Origin: an uncultured Eubacteriales bacterium
GTDB taxonomy: Bacteria; Bacillota; Clostridia; Oscillospirales; CAG-272
Length of the DNA: 17,300 nt
Direction: 5' to 3'
NCBI GenBank assembly: GCA_900547565.1
Contig: URHI01000027.1
Coordinates: 1-17,300, forward strand
In this document: positions 1-6,328 of the stretch, one piece after another
How positions within the stretch are numbered: position 1 is the first letter of the stretch
Layout: each line of letters opens with the position of its first letter
Notes under the pieces: model-generated
What the model was told of the DNA's origin: nothing
The model's input: only the letters and a program-made list of their open reading frames with translations
Databases searched by the model: none
Translations under genes and position numbers: made by a program

Positions 1-6
1 AAACCG

Positions 7-26
7 CGAGCTTTTGAAAAAGCTCG
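7..26. repeat. Short palindrome, CGAGCTTTT/AAAAGCTCG
   Basis: Nine-base arms at 7-15 and 18-26 are perfect inverted repeats around a 2-base centre, so the transcript of either strand could fold into a hairpin with an A/U-rich tip. There is no clean T-run after it on either strand, so a terminator role is only possible. Its design (GC outer stem, T/A inner stem) resembles the larger palindrome at 165-193. Both may belong to one family of intergenic repeats; that is inference. Confidence 0.45.
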
Positions 27-164
27 ACCAAAACTTCTCACAAAGAAACGGCCGGCGCTCATCCGCAAAAGACGGGAACACAATCAAAACCGCCCGAACG
101 CTTTAGAGTAGCTTTATGTCTGTCTGCGTACCCATTCTCCCTCTTTTGGAAAGTTTTTGGAGGT

Positions 165-193
165 CCCGGAACCTTTTTCAAAAAGGTTCCGGG
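165..193. repeat. Perfect 14-bp-arm palindrome downstream of the lacI-type gene
   Basis: CCCGGAACCTTTTT (165-178) and its exact complement (180-193) flank a single C. The folded RNA would have a GC-rich base and an A-U top. It lies about 60 bases past the stop codon of the minus-strand regulator, so it could end or stabilise that mRNA, but no U-run follows on that strand. The flanks (a GGAAAG/TTTTTGGAGG stretch before it, GGTGGGGTTCGGGG after it) look like the body of a dispersed repeat rather than gene sequence. The rest of 1-255 holds no supportable gene. Confidence 0.55.
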
Positions 194-255
194 TGGGGTT
201 CGGGGTAGTGCACCGGGAATAGCTGTCTCGGGCGGTGCCCCGCATCAAAGATATT

Positions 256-1266
256 TCATTCCTCAAATCGCCGAACGCTACCTTTTTCGCTGAGTTCAGG
301 CGGGAACACCACCCGGCGCGGCGGTATGTCGTTGCGGGCAATACGCTCCATAAGCAGCTCAGCGGCAGTGCGTCCCATCAGCTGCGGATTTTGGCGGAAG
401 CAGGTTATATCGGCGTTGCAGGGCATATAATCCTTGCTGTAGTCGTCATTACACACCACGCTGATGTCGTCCGGCACACGTAGTCCGGCGTCACGCAGTG
501 CGTCTATCATTCCGGAGGCCATGAGTGCCGTCGTGGAAAAAACCGCACTGCAGCGCTGCCTGCTGGTGGCAAGTCTGCGTCCGAACTCGTAACCGCTTGG
601 GTATTTCCTGTCTCCGTAAAAAATATCTTCGGGAGACGGGGACAATCCTGCGGCGGTCAGTGCATCTATGTAACCCTGCGTGCGGTTACGGCAGGTTATT
701 GAGGTTTCGGGACCGGCAATGTGTGCTATACGGGTGTGACCGCGACTGAGAAGATACTGAGTAGCCATATATCCGCAGCGATAGTTGTCCACTGTAACGA
801 CATCGGTGTCCAGCGCTTTGAGATAACGGTTGACCAGCACGACTGGTAGCCCGAGTCCCGACATAAGCTCAATCAGCTGCTGACTTTCCACTACGTTGAG
901 CATAAAAATTCCGGCGAATCCGCTTGAGGCGGCGTAGCGTATCAGACCACATTCCGTGCTGCTGTCGTAGTCACTCAGCGAGATCAGCGTGCGCAGTCCC
1001 GACTCGGCGAGACGGCGGCGTATGTCGTCGATATACCCAAGTGTTATTGGATTGTTAAGCTGGCCGGCAATTATCATGGCGGTGCCGGAATTCTGTGCTG
1101 CAACACTGCGCCGGCGTTTGCGCGGCGTGTAGTTGCGCGCACTCAGCTCGGACAGTATCCTGTCACGGGTAGCGGCAGAAACTCGGCTGTCGCCGTTAAG
1201 CACCCGGGACAGTGTTGCGGTTGATACATTTAACTCATGTGACAGCTCGTACAGCGTTTTTCCCAT
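256..1266 (-). CDS. LacI/GalR-family transcriptional regulator
   Basis: Cytoplasmic DNA-binding repressor of the LacI/GalR family, 336 aa, a normal full length. Residues 4-24 form the helix-turn-helix (LYELSHELNVSTATLSRVLN), followed by the hinge segment ending in NYTPRK. Residues 62-330 are a periplasmic-binding-protein-like effector domain with family landmarks: VPDDISV at 264-270, the NDD that follows, and the C-terminal QNPQLMGRTAAELL segment. A strong AGGAGGT site precedes the ATG and supports this start. It is divergent from a phosphodiesterase-family gene (1437-2756), the usual geometry of a local regulator and its target. The effector is unknown; a sugar, nucleoside or nucleotide-derived ligand is a guess from the neighbour. 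Its own promoter carries operator-like repeats, so autoregulation is likely. Confidence 0.93.
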   Translation of the reverse strand: MGKTLYELSHELNVSTATLSRVLNGDSRVSAATRDRILSELSARNYTPRKRRRSVAAQNSGTAMIIAGQLNNPITLGYIDDIRRRLAESGLRTLISLSDYDSSTECGLIRYAASSGFAGIFMLNVVESQQLIELMSGLGLPVVLVNRYLKALDTDVVTVDNYRCGYMATQYLLSRGHTRIAHIAGPETSITCRNRTQGYIDALTAAGLSPSPEDIFYGDRKYPSGYEFGRRLATSRQRCSAVFSTTALMASGMIDALRDAGLRVPDDISVVCNDDYSKDYMPCNADITCFRQNPQLMGRTAAELLMERIARNDIPPRRVVFPPELSEKGSVRRFEE

Positions 1267-1292
1267 GACACACCTCCTGTTGAAGTGATATC

Positions 1293-1321
1293 ATTATACA
1301 ACATTGTGATTGTTTTGTCAA
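1293..1321 (-). promoter_or_regulatory. Sigma-A promoter of the lacI-type gene
   Basis: Read on the minus strand there is a perfect TTGACA (1316-1321), a 17-base spacer and a perfect TATAAT (1293-1298). They sit about 30 bases before the start codon and just upstream of the AGGAGGT ribosome binding site. This is a textbook consensus promoter, and such strong promoters usually need repression to be controlled. Confidence 0.88.
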
Positions 1322-1342
1322 TGTAATTTCAGCAAAACATTG
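1300..1342. promoter_or_regulatory. Candidate operator repeats in the divergent promoter region
   Basis: AACATTG occurs twice as a direct repeat, at 1300-1306 and 1336-1342, each followed by a G/T/A-rich half. The first copy is part of an imperfect dyad at 1300-1314 (AACA...TGTT, five of seven positions paired) lying in the spacer of the regulator's promoter. The second is followed by the 8-bp palindrome GTAATTAC (1345-1352). These are reasonable binding sites for the adjacent LacI-type protein, but the classical central-CG LacI operator is not obvious, so the assignment is tentative. Confidence 0.35.
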
Positions 1343-1436
1343 CGGTAATTACGATGGATCAGGTATCACAAAACAAAATATTATTATCGCTAAACACACA
1401 AAAACATAAAATTGAGAACAAGTAAGGTGGAATAAA

Positions 1437-2756
1437 ATGAAAAAAAGACTTTTGGTTTTTTCGGTCGATGCCATGATAAGCGAGGATATTGACTATCTGC
1501 GCAATAAGCCCAACTTTGCAAAATATCTTGCCGGAGGAAGCGAGGTGCGCAAGATACGCACGATATATCCGTCCGTTACATACCCGGCGCATGTCAGCAT
1601 GATGACGGGGTGCTATCCTGACCGGCACGGCGTGGCGTCCAATTATGCTTTTACTACTAACAGCAAGGAGGACACCTGGCAGTGGTTTTCATCGGCAATA
1701 AAGACGGGCGACATTTTCACGGCGTCCAAGGCCGCGGGATACTCAACAGCCGCCATATTCTGGACGGTGACCGGAAACCACCCTGCGATCGATTATAATA
1801 TTACAGAATACTGGATGCCTCAAAAAGGCGACACACTCCGTTCGGCGTTTGAGCGTGTCGGAGCCAACGAGCAGTGCCTTGAGATAATTGAGGCCAACGC
1901 CGGCCTGCTGGCAGAATCCTACAAGCTCACCGGGCGCAAGAATTTTATGGTACATCCTCAGGTCGACAATTTTCTGATCAAAAACGCTTGTGATATAATT
2001 TTGCGATATGCGCCGGAGGTGTTGTTCGTTCACAACGGAAATATGGATAACGGCCGGCACCAGAACGGAGTTATGGCCGATTGCCTGCAGCACGAGCTTG
2101 ATCTGGTAGACGGTTGGATAGGAGATCTCGGCCGTGCCCTTGAGAGCGCAGGAGTGCTTGAGGACACCGATATATTCCTTGTCAGTGATCATGGCCAGCG
2201 TGACATCAAGCGTACTATAAAGCCCAATGTTTATCTTATGGAGCACGGCTTCATAGAGCTTGACGAGAGGGGCAAGGTCCGGGACTGGCGTGCCTACTGC
2301 CTGTCCAATGCCATGTCCAGTGAGGTGTTTCTCAAAGATCCCGACGATAAAAAGACCTATGACGAGGTCTATGCGCTGCTGAAGCACATGTGCGAAGAAG
2401 GCATTTACGGTTTTTCACAGGTATTCACACGCGAGGAGGTTGAGGAGCGCGAGCATTTGTCGGGTGATTTCAGCTTTGTGCTTGAGTCTGACGGATATAC
2501 TTCGTTTTCTGACAGCTGCCGCCGCCCGGTGCTGGCGCCGCTTGATCTGACCGACTTCCGGTTCGGTCACGCGACACACGGATATCTTCCCGACTATGGC
2601 CCCCAACCCACGCTGGTGGCTAAGGGACCGCACATCAGGGAGGGTGTAGTGCTCGAGCGCCGCCCGATCGTCGACGAAGCGCCCACATACGCAAAGCTGC
2701 TTGGTGTCGAGCTACCGGATGCCCAGGGAAGCCCAATCGACGAAATTCTGAAATAA
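1437..2756 (+). CDS. Nucleotide pyrophosphatase/phosphodiesterase-like protein (alkaline phosphatase superfamily)
   Basis: 439-aa two-metal hydrolase of the type I phosphodiesterase/NPP group (alkaline phosphatase superfamily), whose members cleave phosphodiester or pyrophosphate bonds in nucleotides and nucleotide sugars. The expected active site is present: Asp11 (FSVDAM), nucleophile Thr48 in SVTYPAH, the Gly/His segment YPDRHGV, Asp204 and His208 (MDNGRH), Asp251-His252 (VSDHGQ) and His381 (ATHGY). No signal peptide or membrane segment is visible, so it should be cytoplasmic, unlike many secreted family members. A good AAGGTGG site precedes the ATG. It stands alone as a transcription unit, divergent from the LacI-type regulator and ended by the terminator at 2831-2886. 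The exact substrate cannot be read from sequence; phosphonoacetate hydrolase-like or sugar-phosphate activities are alternatives. Confidence 0.9.
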   Translation: MKKRLLVFSVDAMISEDIDYLRNKPNFAKYLAGGSEVRKIRTIYPSVTYPAHVSMMTGCYPDRHGVASNYAFTTNSKEDTWQWFSSAIKTGDIFTASKAAGYSTAAIFWTVTGNHPAIDYNITEYWMPQKGDTLRSAFERVGANEQCLEIIEANAGLLAESYKLTGRKNFMVHPQVDNFLIKNACDIILRYAPEVLFVHNGNMDNGRHQNGVMADCLQHELDLVDGWIGDLGRALESAGVLEDTDIFLVSDHGQRDIKRTIKPNVYLMEHGFIELDERGKVRDWRAYCLSNAMSSEVFLKDPDDKKTYDEVYALLKHMCEEGIYGFSQVFTREEVEEREHLSGDFSFVLESDGYTSFSDSCRRPVLAPLDLTDFRFGHATHGYLPDYGPQPTLVAKGPHIREGVVLERRPIVDEAPTYAKLLGVELPDAQGSPIDEILK

Positions 2757-2770
2757 AAGACTGTTAGCTC

Positions 2771-2784
2771 CGCCCGGACGGGCG
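2771..2784 (+). other. Small GC hairpin after the phosphodiesterase gene
   Basis: CGCCCG and CGGGCG form a perfect 6-bp stem with a 2-base centre, 15 bases past the stop codon. No T-run follows, so it is more likely an mRNA 3' stabiliser or pause site than a terminator. The stronger terminator lies 50 bases further on. Confidence 0.3.
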
Positions 2785-2830
2785 AAAGCAGAAGAATAAA
2801 CGCTTATAAGACTGCTATCGTATATAACTC

Positions 2831-2886
2831 AAAGTCCAACCGACGCACCCGCCTGAATTGCGGGAACGCTTTGGTTGGACTTTTTT
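2831..2886 (+). terminator. Rho-independent terminator of the phosphodiesterase gene
   Basis: AAAGTCCAACC (2831-2841) pairs perfectly with GGTTGGACTTT (2873-2883). An inner stem CCCGC/GCGGG (2848-2852, 2860-2864) extends it into a long hairpin with small internal loops, and a run of six T follows (2881-2886). It terminates plus-strand transcription. For dapA arriving from the other side only three T follow the stem, so bidirectional function is possible but weaker. Confidence 0.88.
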
Positions 2887-2946
2887 AATGTTTGCAGTGG
2901 GGCATCGCTGTGGTTTGTACCGAGTGGACATGTGTCACTATGCTCA

Positions 2947-3840
2947 TCAGTGCTCCGCTTCACAATAATCTTTTACCGCCGAAAGCAATACGGCGCGGTC
3001 GGTGTCGTTAAGCGGACAGAGCGGCAGACGGTACTCCTCGCGGCAAAGTCCCAGCTGCGCCATGACGCATTTGACCGGAACCGGATTGACATGCGAGAAC
3101 ATCGCCTTGATAAACGGCAGCAGTGCGGTCTGTTCAGCTGCGGCGCGGGCAAAGTCGCCCGCGCGGAATGCCTCATACATACCGACCATGTGCCGTGGCA
3201 GTACGTTCGACACCACAGACACAACGCCTGCTCCTCCAAGCGACAGCACGGGAACGGTCATATCGTCGTTGCCTGAATAAAGCGCCAGACGCCGGCCGCA
3301 TCGTCCGATGATTTCGGCGCATGCCGCTATACTTCCCGACGCTTCCTTGATGCCGACGATCCGCGGGTGTTCACTGAGTGCTTCGCACAGCTGCGGTGAC
3401 AGGTTTACCCCGGTACGCGACGGGACGTTATACAGTATAAGCGGCAGTGGTGTTGCGTCTGCAATCGCGGTGAAGTGCCGGATCAAACCTTCGGGCGTGG
3501 CCTTATTGTAGTACGGTGTTACTGCCATGAGCGCATCGGCCTCTGCGTCAGCCGCAGACAGCGCCAGCTCGACACTGCGCTGAGTGCAGTTCGACCCGAC
3601 ACCGGCTATGACCGGCAGTGGGGAGGCCTGTGCGACAAAGCCGACAAGCTCGCGATGCTCGCGGTATGTAAGTGTTGATGCCTCTCCGGTAGTGCCTGCC
3701 ACAACGAGCGCCGATATGCCGGCTTCGTGTTGCTGCTCGATAATACGGGATAGTGCGCCGTAGTCGGGACGGCCGTCAGCAAACGGTGTTATCAGTGCGG
3801 TGGCGACACCGCGGAAAGGTGGGGATTGCTTATAATTCAT
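2947..3840 (-). CDS. dapA: 4-hydroxy-tetrahydrodipicolinate synthase
   Basis: Condenses pyruvate with aspartate semialdehyde, the first committed step of diaminopimelate/lysine synthesis and so of peptidoglycan cross-bridge supply; cytoplasmic TIM barrel, normally a homotetramer. At 297 aa it has the family's usual length. Visible catalytic features are Thr50-Thr51 in AGTTGEAS, the tyrosines at 110-111 (VTPYYNK), Tyr137 (LYNVPSRTG), Arg142, and the Schiff-base Lys165 in GIKEAS. The start is supported by an AAGGCAGG site about 8 bases before the ATG. It is a single gene, convergent with the phosphodiesterase unit and divergent from queA. No other lysine-pathway gene adjoins it. Related aldolases (NanA, KDG aldolase) share the fold, but the TTGE and YNVPSRTG signatures favour DapA. 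I see no lysine riboswitch in the short leader. Confidence 0.94.
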   Translation of the reverse strand: MNYKQSPPFRGVATALITPFADGRPDYGALSRIIEQQHEAGISALVVAGTTGEASTLTYREHRELVGFVAQASPLPVIAGVGSNCTQRSVELALSAADAEADALMAVTPYYNKATPEGLIRHFTAIADATPLPLILYNVPSRTGVNLSPQLCEALSEHPRIVGIKEASGSIAACAEIIGRCGRRLALYSGNDDMTVPVLSLGGAGVVSVVSNVLPRHMVGMYEAFRAGDFARAAAEQTALLPFIKAMFSHVNPVPVKCVMAQLGLCREEYRLPLCPLNDTDRAVLLSAVKDYCEAEH

Positions 3841-3884
3841 GACGGATACCTGCCTTGTTAATTTGACGTGCTTGTAAATAATGC

Positions 3885-3913
3885 TTGCATTTAACGTAAT
3901 AATGTAGTATAAT
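3885..3913 (+). promoter_or_regulatory. Promoter of queA
   Basis: TTGCAT (3885-3890), a 17-base spacer and a perfect TATAAT (3908-3913) lie in an AT-rich stretch about 50 bases upstream of the queA start. The -10 box is ideal and the -35 box matches only partly. This is the first clear promoter of the long plus-strand gene run. Confidence 0.75.
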
Positions 3914-3964
3914 AATTATAAGTGTTTTTACCGCTCACTACAGTTTATTCGCCCCAGGTGGTGA

Positions 3965-5092
3965 ATGACCGCGAAAAGTGCCGCGGAGAAGGGAAAATCC
4001 CCGTATTTTGTTATGGAAAACGTTATAATAAATTCAAAACCCGAAACCGATCTGCGCCGCTCGGATTTTTACTATGAGCTGCCGGACCGTCTGATTGCTC
4101 AGCATCCCGCCCCGGAGCGTGACGGCTCGCGCCTGTTGGTCATAAACCGTGCGACAGGCGAGCTGTCTCACCGGCATTTCCGGGACATTATTGAGTACCT
4201 GAACCCGGAAGATACATTGGTCGTCAATGACTCCAAGGTTATTCCGGCACGGCTGTACGGTCATGTACAGGGACGTCCGGAGGCCTCGGTGGAGCTGCTT
4301 CTGCTGCGTTCCCGCGGGCTTGACAGCTGGGAATGTCTGGTTAAACCTGGCAAGCGTGCACGTGTCGGCGGTCAGATGGTGTTTGGCGGCGGTATGCTGA
4401 CAGGGCAGGTGACGGAGCTGGTCGAACAGGGCAACCGGATAATCAGATTTGACTACGATCACACTGAATATTCAAATATTTACGAGATACTTCACATCAT
4501 CGGACTTATGCCGTTACCGCCATATATAACAGCCCAGCAGCAGGATTACAGCCGGTATCAGACGGTTTATGCGCGCGAGGAAGGTTCAGCTGCCGCGCCT
4601 ACTGCTGGATTGCATTTCACGCCGGAGCTGCTCGAGCGGATAAAAGCCAAGGGCGTTGCCGTGGTGCCGGTGATGCTGCATGTGGGGCTTGGCACCTTCC
4701 GTCCCGTTAAGGAGGACCGTGTTGATCAGCACATAATGCACACCGAATATTTTTCGGTAAGCCGCGAGGCTGCCGATACGATCAATGCACGCCGCGCGGC
4801 GGGCGGACGCATAATCTGTGTCGGAACGACATCCTGCCGCACGCTTGAGAGCGTTACGGACGATGCAGGTATAGTGCACCCCATGTCGGGCGACACCGGA
4901 ATATTTATTTATCCGGGCTATCGGTTTAAGGCAACCGATGCGCTTATTACCAACTTTCACCTGCCCGAGTCGACGCTGTTGATGCTGGTTTCAGCGCTGT
5001 GGACGCGCGAGGACATGCTTAGGGTATATAATGTGGCTGTGGAGCAGGAGTACCGCTTCTTCAGCTTCGGCGATGCGATGTTGATTGTATAA
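3965..5092 (+). CDS. queA: S-adenosylmethionine:tRNA ribosyltransferase-isomerase
   Basis: Transfers and isomerises the ribosyl part of S-adenosylmethionine onto preQ1 in the tRNA anticodon wobble position, giving epoxyqueuosine. Family signatures run the whole length: SDFYYELPDRLIAQHPAP (33-50), VVNDSKVIPARLYG, PTAGLHFTPELL from 212, HVGLGTFRPV, GTTSCRTLES, GDTGIFIYPGYRF and NFHLPESTLLMLVSAL near the C-terminus. From this ATG the protein is 375 aa, with about 30 residues before the SDF motif where most family members have a few. An AGGTGGTGA site abuts this ATG, while the alternative ATG at 4013 lacks a well-placed site, so I keep the longer form with some doubt. No tgt neighbour is in view. 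The stop codon is also the first bases of the 5091-5190 repeat. Confidence 0.95.
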   Translation: MTAKSAAEKGKSPYFVMENVIINSKPETDLRRSDFYYELPDRLIAQHPAPERDGSRLLVINRATGELSHRHFRDIIEYLNPEDTLVVNDSKVIPARLYGHVQGRPEASVELLLLRSRGLDSWECLVKPGKRARVGGQMVFGGGMLTGQVTELVEQGNRIIRFDYDHTEYSNIYEILHIIGLMPLPPYITAQQQDYSRYQTVYAREEGSAAAPTAGLHFTPELLERIKAKGVAVVPVMLHVGLGTFRPVKEDRVDQHIMHTEYFSVSREAADTINARRAAGGRIICVGTTSCRTLESVTDDAGIVHPMSGDTGIFIYPGYRFKATDALITNFHLPESTLLMLVSALWTREDMLRVYNVAVEQEYRFFSFGDAMLIV

Positions 5093-5190
5093 ATTGCCGT
5101 ATACTTCGTTGTCGGGCGACGCGGTCGGCTCGGAGTAGGGTACTACACCGTCGCCTTCCTTGCGCCCTTACGCCTCGTCTACGACAATTT
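5091..5190. repeat. 100-bp imperfect inverted-repeat element
   Basis: The ends AAATTGCCGTA (5091-5101) and TACGACAATTT (5180-5190) are complementary at 10 of 11 positions. Inside, GGCGACG (5115-5121) pairs with CGTCGCC (5149-5155), and GTAG/CTAC flank a four-base centre near 5135-5146. The whole unit could fold into a branched or elongated hairpin. It starts on the last two bases of the queA stop codon and contains no open frame worth calling. It resembles small non-coding palindromic or MITE-like repeats that sit just after genes. Whether other copies exist cannot be seen here, as there is only one in this window. Confidence 0.6.
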
Positions 5191-5339
5191 CTACCAACCA
5201 ACATTCAATTTTTCTTATATCGCATACAAATCGGGGATGCGATGTTCATCCAATAAGCGACGCGATACGGTGTTGCTCCCCGAAAGCGGGTTGATCAACT
5301 CTATTTTTCACTAACATCTGTTCCAAGGGGGGTTATTTC
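5191..5339 (+). other. queA-miaA intergenic leader with small inverted repeats
   Basis: This non-coding stretch holds ATCGCAT/ATGCGAT (5219-5225, 5237-5243; 11-base loop), a CCCG/CGGG mini-hairpin near 5279-5290 and the 10-bp palindrome GTTGATCAAC (5290-5299). I find no convincing -35/-10 pair and no terminator T-run after a stable stem, so read-through from queA into miaA is plausible. Confidence 0.35.
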
Positions 5340-6299
5340 TTGAATACCACCACCATTCCCAATAAGCTCGTGGCGGTTGTCGGGCCAACGGCGTCAGGCA
5401 AAACAGCGCTGAGCATCGGTCTTGCTCAACTCCTCGGGGGAGAGATAATTTCATGTGATTCAATGCAGATATACCGCGGTATGGACATCGGCACTGCAAA
5501 GCCGTCAGCCGACGAGCGTGCGGCTGTGCCGCATCACCTGATCGATATAGCCGACCCGGATACTGACTTTACTGCGGCCGATTACGTTGCTGCGGCAGAG
5601 TCGGCTGTGAAGGATGTGCTTTTGAGGGGGCGGCTACCGGTATTCTGCGGTGGTACCGGACTGTACCTTGACAGCTTTCTGCGCGGTGGCTTTTGTCAGA
5701 CACGTGAGGACGCCGAATGTCGGCAACAACTGGCGAGATTTGCGTCCGAGCATGGAAACGAGGCGCTGCACGCGCGGCTGGCCGAGGTAGATCCTGACAG
5801 TGCGGCGGCAATTCATCACAACAATGTTCGCCGTGTCATACGTGCGCTTGAGATATATTACACCACCGGTATGACCAAAACACAGCTTGACATACAGTCG
5901 CGTCAGGGCGCGGGACGCTATGACGCACTTATAATCGGCTTGCGCTTTTTTGACCGCGAGCTGTTGTACCGACGCATTGATGAGCGCGTGGACGCCATGC
6001 TTGCCGCCGGACTTTGCGGCGAGGTTGAGAGGCTTGACCGCGCAGGTGTGTTTGAACGTTCGCACACTGCGGCGCAGGCAATCGGATACAAGGAGCTGTT
6101 GCCGGCCGTGAGGGGGCAACTGCCGCTCGACGAGGCGGTTGCGCAGTTGAAGCAGTCTACGCGCCGGTATGCCAAGCGCCAGCTTACCTGGTTCGGCAGA
6201 CACGGTGATGTACACTGGCTGGATTGTGACAGATATGCCGGTCCGGCAGAGCTGCTTGATGCGGCGTTGAAGCTGTGCCGTGACGCCGGCATTGAATAA
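5340..6299 (+). CDS. miaA: tRNA dimethylallyltransferase
   Basis: Transfers the dimethylallyl group to N6 of adenosine-37 in tRNAs reading UNN codons, stabilising codon-anticodon pairing. The 319-aa protein has the P-loop GPTASGKT (15-22), the tRNA/isoprenoid-binding DSMQIYRGMDIGTAKP (40-55), HHLID, GGTGLYL (104-110) and the C-terminal RRYAKRQLTWF segment, so it is complete. The start codon is TTG: it follows an AAGGGG site by about 8 bases, and no in-frame ATG lies before residue 42, which is inside the conserved core. It lies downstream of queA (also tRNA modification) and 29 bases before the HlyD-like gene, with no terminator between, so co-transcription with the division cluster is likely. 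Confidence 0.95.
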   Translation: MNTTTIPNKLVAVVGPTASGKTALSIGLAQLLGGEIISCDSMQIYRGMDIGTAKPSADERAAVPHHLIDIADPDTDFTAADYVAAAESAVKDVLLRGRLPVFCGGTGLYLDSFLRGGFCQTREDAECRQQLARFASEHGNEALHARLAEVDPDSAAAIHHNNVRRVIRALEIYYTTGMTKTQLDIQSRQGAGRYDALIIGLRFFDRELLYRRIDERVDAMLAAGLCGEVERLDRAGVFERSHTAAQAIGYKELLPAVRGQLPLDEAVAQLKQSTRRYAKRQLTWFGRHGDVHWLDCDRYAGPAELLDAALKLCRDAGIE

Positions 6300-6328
6300 A
6301 TAATTATTACGTAATCAAGGAGTGGGGC

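Noticed and set aside
114..483. Short frames across the left-end palindrome
   Set aside because: They run through a perfect inverted repeat and into the 3' part of the lacI-type gene, and have no plausible start signal.
1743..2387. 214-codon antisense frame within the phosphodiesterase gene
   Set aside because: It is opposite catalytic-motif coding sequence and has no motifs of its own.
2831..2886. Small regulatory RNA ending at the long hairpin
   Set aside because: The structure is explained by a terminator for the upstream gene, and I see no separate promoter in 2757-2830.
2875..3678. Several short plus-strand frames opposite dapA
   Set aside because: They are mutually overlapping shadows of a full-length, motif-complete dapA.
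3841..3964. Lysine riboswitch or other structured leader for dapA
   Set aside because: The minus-strand leader is too short and lacks the multi-helix pattern. I could also not support a specific dapA promoter.
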